The notes under the pieces were generated by a model that saw only the letters and a program-made list of their open reading frames with translations, was not told where the DNA came from and ran no database searches. The position numbers were made by a program, and so were the translations under genes. A stretch of DNA of 64,000 bases from Paracraurococcus lichenis (GTDB taxonomy: Bacteria > Pseudomonadota > Alphaproteobacteria > Acetobacterales > Acetobacteraceae): positions 1-64,000 of the forward strand of contig NZ_JAUTWS010000028.1 of assembly GCF_030657435.1 (NCBI RefSeq), read 5' to 3'. Every line of letters starts with the position of its first letter. Position 1 is the first letter of the stretch. Shown here in pieces: positions 61,855 to 64,000 of this stretch.

Positions 61855-62429
61855 CCCGCTGGCTGGCGCTGGCGCTGCTGGTGCCGGCGGCCGCCTGGGC
61901 CCAGCCGAAAGGGGACCCGGACTGGCCCTGCCCGCAGCGCCTGGTGCCGGTCGTCTCCGCCGCCGCGCTCTGGCCGGAGGCCGGGGAGGGCGACTGGCGC
62001 GCCGAGCCGGACGTCGCCACGCTGGTCGGGCGCATCGCCCCGCGCGCGGTGGAAGAGCGCGAGGGCGTCGCCGCCATCGAGGGCTTCGCCGCGCCGCTCG
62101 GCGTCGATCGGCGCCGGCGCCTGCTGCCGCTCGCCTTCGCCGGTGCGCTCGAGGAGACGAATGCCCAACGCGGGCAGGTGATCGAGCAGATCCGCCGCTT
62201 CGCCCGGCACCAGCGCGAGCTCGCCGGGCGCGTGCGGGGGCTGGAGGCGGAGCTGCGCGCCGCGCCGCCGGAGGCGCGGGAGGAGCTGGAGCAGCGCCAC
62301 GCCTTCGCCGCCAAGACCTATACGGAGGCCGAGCGCACCCTGCGCTATGCCTGCGAGGTCCCGGTGCGGCTGGAAGCCCGCCTCGGCGCCTATGCCCGCG
62401 CGCTGCGGGCGGCGCTGCCGCCCGAATAG
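61851..62429 (+). CDS. Exported protein of unknown function in PQQ locus
   Basis: A 192-residue exported protein. The signal is TRWLALALLVPAAAWAQ. The mature part has PDWPCPQRLVPVVSAAALWP and ends in a helical segment (AFAAKTYTEAERTLRYACEVPV), with two Cys that could bridge. The GTG at 61851 overlaps the propeller stop (GTGA), so translation is coupled. It converges with xoxJ with only 5 bp between the stops. No known family; location ties it to the PQQ system. Confidence 0.8.
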   Translation: MTRWLALALLVPAAAWAQPKGDPDWPCPQRLVPVVSAAALWPEAGEGDWRAEPDVATLVGRIAPRAVEEREGVAAIEGFAAPLGVDRRRRLLPLAFAGALEETNAQRGQVIEQIRRFARHQRELAGRVRGLEAELRAAPPEAREELEQRHAFAAKTYTEAERTLRYACEVPVRLEARLGAYARALRAALPPE

Positions 62430-62434
62430 CTGCC

Positions 62435-63238
62435 CTAGGGCGGCTGCAGCCGGCCCTCCGCATCCAGCAGCGGCACGCCGTAGTCGCGCAGGATGGCGTC
62501 GATCTCGCCCTGGTGGTCCCGGATCGCGGTGTTGATCCGGCGGCGCCATTCCGGCTCCTGCGCGCGGATGCCCATGGTGATGAAGAAGTCCATGCGCGCC
62601 ACGCCGGCCTCCGTCGGCAGCGCGCGCAGGGCAATGGGCAGGCCCTTCACCTTGGCCTGGTAACCGGCGATCGGACCCCAGACCAGCGCGGCATCCAGCT
62701 CCCCGTCGGCGACCGCCTGCATCAGGTCGGCGCCCGGGCTCTCATGCCGCGTATCCACTGCCAGCGGGAAGAAGCGCGCATTGCCGATCAGGCCGTTGCG
62801 CAGCAGCAGGTCGATCGGCGGCGTGCGGGCGATGGCGCCGAGCCTGAGCGACTTCATCGCCGGATCGTCCAGCCGCTCCGGCACCGGGCGGTCGCGCCGG
62901 TACGCGATGACATAGGTGGTGTGGTAGTAGGGATTGGTGTTCTGCATCAGCTCGTCGCCGGCGACCGTCCCCATCACCAGGTCGCAGCGGCCCGCGCGCA
63001 GCGTGTTGCGCACGAAGCCCTGCACCTGCGGGAAGAAGACGTAGTCGAGCTTGCGGTCGAGCGCCCTGGCCAGGAGCGTCGCGATGCGGTTCTCGAACCC
63101 CTCGCCGCGGTCGTTGGAGAAGGGCAGGTTGGCCGGGTCGGCGCAGACGCGCAGCGCGTCCGTCGCCACCAGGTCGCCGGTCTGCGCCGCCGCCGGCATG
63201 GCGAGCAGCAGCGCGGCCAGCGCCGCCCGCATCCTCAC
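62435..63238 (-). CDS. xoxJ: XoxJ-like periplasmic binding protein
   Basis: A 267-residue extracellular binding protein of the MxaJ/XoxJ family, thought to help maturation of PQQ methanol dehydrogenases. A signal peptide ends near PAAAQ. The mature protein begins ALRVCADPANLPFSNDRG, then GFENRIATLLARAL, and contains VMGTVAGDELMQNTNPYY, as in the family. The overlap with xoxG (ATGA) and the order F-G-J are typical of xox clusters. The last residues lie 5 bp from the convergent gene. Confidence 0.9.
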   Translation of the reverse strand: MRMRAALAALLLAMPAAAQTGDLVATDALRVCADPANLPFSNDRGEGFENRIATLLARALDRKLDYVFFPQVQGFVRNTLRAGRCDLVMGTVAGDELMQNTNPYYHTTYVIAYRRDRPVPERLDDPAMKSLRLGAIARTPPIDLLLRNGLIGNARFFPLAVDTRHESPGADLMQAVADGELDAALVWGPIAGYQAKVKGLPIALRALPTEAGVARMDFFITMGIRAQEPEWRRRINTAIRDHQGEIDAILRDYGVPLLDAEGRLQPP

Positions 63239-63645
63239 TTCGGCAGCCGCTCCGGGCGGCCACGGCCCAGGGCGCCGTCCGAGCGTGCCTTCAGATAGGC
63301 ATAGATGTCGTCGAGATAGGTGACGACATCCTCGACATGGCCGAAGGACGGCATGACGTTCTGCTGCGCCGTGCTGACGTTCTGCCGGCCGTTGATGACG
63401 GTCTCGGCGAACTGCTCATGCGTCAGGTGCTTGAGGGATTCGATCAGGTTCGGCGCGTAGCTGCTGCCGGCGCCGTCCGGGCCGTGGCATTGCAGGCAGG
63501 AATTCCCGTAGCGCCGGTAGCCGTTGTAGACGGACTGGTCCACCTTGCCGTCCTCGACGTGGTAGGGCCTTTCGTAGTCGTCGGCGGCCCGGGCCGCGCC
63601 GGCGAGTGCGGCGAGCGCCAGTGCGCAGGCAACCAGTATCTTCAT
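63235..63645 (-). CDS. xoxG: XoxG-type cytochrome c
   Basis: A 136-residue cytochrome that accepts electrons from XoxF. Signal peptide to ARAAD. The haem motif is CLQCH at about 53-57, and the Met ligand is in NVMPSFGHVED near 103. YNGYRRYGNSCLQCHGPDG matches the methanol-metabolism cytochrome family (TIGR03874-like). It is somewhat shorter than many XoxG. The ATG at 63645 is followed by a clear signal. It lies 55 nt downstream of xoxF across a hairpin. Confidence 0.9.
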   Translation of the reverse strand: MKILVACALALAALAGAARAADDYERPYHVEDGKVDQSVYNGYRRYGNSCLQCHGPDGAGSSYAPNLIESLKHLTHEQFAETVINGRQNVSTAQQNVMPSFGHVEDVVTYLDDIYAYLKARSDGALGRGRPERLPK

Positions 63646-63660
63646 CGAAGCACTCCTGGA

Positions 63661-63685
63661 GGCCGGCACCGCGGGGGTGCCGGCC
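63661..63685 (-). terminator. Hairpin between xoxF and xoxG
   Basis: GGCCGGCACC and GGTGCCGGCC form a perfect 10-bp stem with a 5-nt loop. In the direction of transcription it lies after xoxF and before xoxG, so it could attenuate the operon or stabilise the xoxF mRNA. Confidence 0.5.
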
Positions 63686-63700
63686 CTGAGGCGAGGGTGA

Positions 63701-64000
63701 TCAGTTCGGCAGGGCGAAGACGGTCAGCACGCCGCCGAGCTGCGTATAGTCCGAGAGCGCGCGATAGGCGCCGACCGCGCCGAGGCCTTCCTGCTCGCCC
63801 TGCAGGCCGGCCGCCATGCCGATGCCGGCCCAGCCGCCTACGCCGGACAGCACCGCCACGTACTGCTTGCCCTTGTGGGTGAAGGTGTTGACGTTGCCGA
63901 TGATGCCGGACGGGGTGCGGTAGCTGAACAGCTCCTTGCCGTCCTTCGTGTCCACCGCCTTCAGGTAGCCCTCGAGCGTGCCGTAGAAGACGATGTCGCC
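63701..64000 (-). CDS. xoxF: XoxF-type PQQ methanol dehydrogenase (C-terminal part)
   Basis: The last 99 residues of a PQQ-dependent methanol dehydrogenase large subunit; the gene continues beyond the window edge. The visible part reads IVFYGTLEGYLKAVDTKDG, then GIIGNVNTFTHKGKQYVAVL and GVGGWAGIGMAA, matching the C-terminal propeller blade of XoxF and MxaF. Neighbouring xoxG and xoxJ in the order F-G-J favour XoxF (lanthanide-dependent). The Asp that marks lanthanide binding lies outside the window, so this cannot be confirmed here. Confidence 0.9.
   Translation of the reverse strand, partial: GDIVFYGTLEGYLKAVDTKDGKELFSYRTPSGIIGNVNTFTHKGKQYVAVLSGVGGWAGIGMAAGLQGEQEGLGAVGAYRALSDYTQLGGVLTVFALPN

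Noticed and set aside
1..64000. CRISPR array or rRNA operon
   Set aside because: No regularly spaced direct repeats and no rRNA-like sequence were noticed on reading.

Overview
The window is about 64 kb of very GC-rich DNA. Its gene content points to an alphaproteobacterium, most likely an acetic-acid-bacteria relative (Acetobacteraceae, Roseomonas-like). Clues are the many Bug-type periplasmic receptors, TRAP and peptide-type binding proteins, a GapR-like protein, a DUF3141 PhaC-like protein, a KGG stress protein and a xoxF methanol dehydrogenase cluster. This placement is inference from family composition, not from a marker tree. The window is chromosomal in character (recO, parC, greB, cysK, tRNA-Ser). 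Apart from one IS21-type remnant beside the tRNA there is no sign of recent mobility.

Layout. 0-7.1 kb: catabolic dehydrogenases, a Tat-exported molybdenum hydroxylase with its 2Fe-2S partner, a YbaK-type deacylase, an AcuI-type reductase and a Bug receptor. 7.1-15.8 kb: a nuclease-helicase coupled to a DMT exporter, a peptide-type binding protein, a FemAB-like acyltransferase, an exported hydrolase and an AtzE-like amidase with an AtzG-like mini-protein. 16-19.2 kb: two related small secreted proteins, then a CoA-transferase/HMG-CoA lyase pair. 19.3-24.3 kb: DUF3141 protein, TonB, small regulators and a stress protein. 24.6-32.1 kb: a rearranged CoA-transferase, an amidohydrolase, an EAL phosphodiesterase, two more Bug receptors and a hydrolase. 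32.1-38.9 kb: a sugar-kinase-like protein with permuted motif order, greB, recO, parC and a DUF900 hydrolase. 38.9-42.2 kb: DUF202 protein, two coupled spore-photoproduct-lyase-like radical SAM proteins, the IS21 scar and tRNA-Ser(GGA).

43.6-55.2 kb is a surface-export region. A six-gene operon on the minus strand encodes a large GT2 glycosyltransferase, a GT4 glycosyltransferase, a membrane-anchored coiled-coil protein, two different type I secretion ABC half-transporters and an HlyD adaptor. A nucleotide-sugar epimerase and a nucleotide-sugar dehydrogenase flank its upstream end. The genes are tightly overlapped, and a related beta-module appears in both the GT2 and the coiled-coil protein. 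I consider this the most promising candidate for an undescribed system.

55.2-58.6 kb is housekeeping (NTF2-like, DUF1244, GapR, universal stress protein, CysK). 58.7-64 kb is a PQQ/lanthanide-type methanol oxidation locus: a class I cytochrome c, a DUF3280-like protein, the PQQ-associated binding protein and beta-propeller, an unknown exported protein, then xoxJ, xoxG and the C-terminus of xoxF, which runs off the window edge.
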